NCBI GenBank assembly: GCA_934777245.1 | Contig: CAKVND010000073.1 | Coordinates: 1-6,673, forward strand | Source: an uncultured Candidatus Melainabacteria bacterium | GTDB lineage: Bacteria; Cyanobacteriota; Vampirovibrionia; Gastranaerophilales; Gastranaerophilaceae | Direction of reading: 5' to 3' | Length of the DNA stretch: 6,673 nt | Part shown: positions 6,059 through 6,673 of the stretch, piece by piece | Layout of the letters: every line of letters begins with the position of its first letter | Position numbering within the stretch: the stretch's first letter is position 1 | Translations under genes and position numbers: made by a program | The notes under the pieces: generated by a model | What the model was told of the DNA's origin: nothing | The model's database searches: none | What the model saw: the letters and a program-made list of their open reading frames with translations, nothing else

Positions 6059-6119
6059 ACACTAGAAATTTATATTCCAAGTCATTCAGAGTACGCTTAT
6101 TGTTAAATGGTTATTCTAT

Positions 6120-6147
6120 AAAAAAAGACCTCTTTAAATTAAAGAGG
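6120..6147 (-). terminator. Rho-independent terminator for the small minus-strand gene
   Basis: On the minus strand CCTCTTTAA pairs with TTAAAGAGG (plus positions 6139-6147 and 6129-6137), then TC and seven T (complement of 6120-6126). It lies 66 bases downstream of the stop of the gene at 6214-6387. The core stem is the same seven base pairs as in the terminator at 5925-5949. Confidence 0.88.
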
Positions 6148-6213
6148 CACTAAAGATAAGTAAGTTGGGGAAATTAAATTGTAAGTAAGATTGTAAGATG
6201 GTATAAATAAAAT

Positions 6214-6387
6214 TTAATTTTTGACTCTGGAAATAAATGTGACTCTGGACTTCAAATCCATCGCGAAAAGTCGCATTTCATCCATTAATACGTATGATTT
6301 ATCCTCAGTAGGATTTTCGTTTATATAAAATTCTCTAGAAATCTGTGTTGCCATAGCGTTTATGTTATATGATTGTAATAATGCCAT
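6214..6387 (-). CDS. 57-aa small protein, unknown function
   Basis: The minus strand reads an open frame from ATG (6385-6387) to TAA (6214-6216). The protein begins MALLQSYNINAMATQ and ends RVTFISRVKN. Support for a real gene: GAGG lies five bases before the ATG, a good same-strand terminator follows at 6147-6120, and the sequence has normal amino-acid variety. The middle (REFYINENPTEDKSYVLMDEM) is polar and the C-terminal part (MRLFAMDLKSRVTFISRV) is amphipathic and basic. It has no Cys, signal peptide or membrane segment. A 9-base direct repeat TCCAGAGTC encodes SRV twice (residues 47-49 and 53-55). A possible -35 TTGACC (complement of 6496-6501) has no convincing -10. An RNA gene with a chance frame is the alternative. 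Confidence 0.65.
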   Translation of the reverse strand: MALLQSYNINAMATQISREFYINENPTEDKSYVLMDEMRLFAMDLKSRVTFISRVKN

Positions 6388-6454
6388 AAAAGCCTCGTTT
6401 CTCGCCGATTTTGGGCGTATTTACTTAAGCCTTGTTATGTAGATTTTTAACTAA

Positions 6455-6485
6455 AGCGCATTTATTTAGCGCCTTATTTAAGCGA
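6455..6485. repeat. 13-bp tandem repeat, about 2.4 copies
   Basis: AGCGCATTTATTT (6455-6467) and AGCGCCTTATTTA (6468-6480) are followed by a third partial unit beginning AGCGA (6481-6485), in register every 13 bases. It sits about 70-100 bases upstream of the 57-aa gene, where an operator could lie. The GC-containing AGCG blocks stand out against the AT-rich surroundings. Confidence 0.6.
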
Positions 6486-6499
6486 CTGCTCAATAGGTC

Positions 6500-6522
6500 A
6501 AGTTTTTTTAATCCAAAAACTT
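6500..6522. repeat. 8-bp inverted repeat
   Basis: AAGTTTTT (6500-6507) and AAAAACTT (6515-6522) are perfect reverse complements around a 7-base loop. There is no T-tract beyond either arm, so it does not look like a terminator. It overlaps the possible -35 TTGACC of the small gene. Confidence 0.5.
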
Positions 6523-6529
6523 AATTTGT

Positions 6530-6563
6530 TTTATTTGAACCAAATATTTTTAATTCAAATAAA
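6530..6563. repeat. 10-bp inverted repeat
   Basis: TTTATTTGAA (6530-6539) and TTCAAATAAA (6554-6563) are perfect reverse complements with a 14-base centre. No T-tract follows on either strand, so a protein-binding site or RNA hairpin is more likely than a terminator. In AT-rich DNA a 10-bp match is suggestive rather than decisive. Confidence 0.5.
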
Positions 6564-6673
6564 CATAAAGCTTTTGATTTTGTTTTACTCTCTGTGTTTC
6601 GTCTTACGTATATATAAAGTATTTCAAAAAAAGTAAATTTCAATCGAGAGAAGGTTTGTTACAAAACTTAATA

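Larger units (their letters stand above)
5844..6213. other. Intergenic region with two terminators and a palindromic repeat
   Basis: This 370-base stretch holds no credible gene: the longest ATG reading frame I noticed is about a dozen codons without a ribosome binding site. It contains the terminator of the Met-rich gene, a dispersed-type palindromic repeat and the minus-strand terminator of the small gene at 6214-6387. Between 6155 and 6200 the motif GTAAG recurs four times, with no assigned meaning. Confidence 0.7.
6388..6673. other. AT-rich upstream region of the small minus-strand gene
   Basis: I see no gene here. It holds the 13-bp tandem repeats and two inverted repeats listed separately, and is otherwise very AT-rich. 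TATATATAAA near 6609-6618 could be a -10 on the plus strand for a gene beyond the window, but no start codon or clear -35 supports it. Confidence 0.5.

Noticed and set aside
6155..6200. Repeated GTAAG motifs as a CRISPR-like or iteron array
   Set aside because: The units are five bases long, irregularly spaced and AT-rich; chance explains them and no cas or replication gene is present.
6645..6673. GAGAGAAGG near the right edge as a ribosome binding site for a gene starting beyond the window
   Set aside because: No start codon lies at usable spacing before the window ends; the only nearby TTG (6656) is too close.

Overview
This is a low-GC, bacterial-type window with compact genes, clear AGGAGG-like ribosome binding sites, a bacterial tRNA, GGDEF/HD-GYP signalling and a HicAB toxin-antitoxin pair. 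Composition and gene style would fit gut Gastranaerophilales (Melainabacteria) or a low-GC clostridial-type genome. That placement is an inference from style; nothing here is a firm taxonomic marker.

Layout, left to right. (1) Positions 43-1761 hold a tight two-gene plus-strand operon: a lysine/glutamate-rich protein ending in an OmpR-like winged helix, then a protein that looks like a degenerate DUF262 (ParB/GmrS-fold) domain. (2) A small charged coiled-coil gene runs on the minus strand (1770-1991) and converges on the operon with an 8-base gap. (3) Divergent from it is hicA-hicB (2097-2703). It is preceded by a perfect 10-bp inverted repeat set inside a predicted promoter whose start site falls on the hicA start codon. 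(4) Eight bases after hicB comes tRNA-Arg(CCG) (2712-2785). An extended -10 promoter then leads into a 627-aa GAF-GGDEF-HD-GYP protein (2849-4732). Its cyclase motif and inhibitory site are intact, but two metal-binding histidines of its HD-GYP domain are replaced.

(5) A YhcH/YjgK/YiaL-family cupin gene lies on the minus strand (4750-5199). It shares a 128-bp divergent promoter region with (6) a methionine-rich coiled-coil protein of unknown function (5328-5843), which ends at a strong terminator. (7) The last 830 bases look non-coding at first. They contain a dispersed palindromic repeat, a minus-strand terminator with the same 7-bp stem as the first one, and a 57-aa minus-strand gene (6214-6387) with its own ribosome binding site. 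Upstream of that gene are 13-bp tandem repeats and two inverted repeats.

The genes do not form one obvious pathway. The best-supported functional units are the hicAB module with its operator and the c-di-GMP protein. The least understood are the winged-helix/DUF262-like operon, the Met-rich coiled-coil protein and the 57-aa gene.
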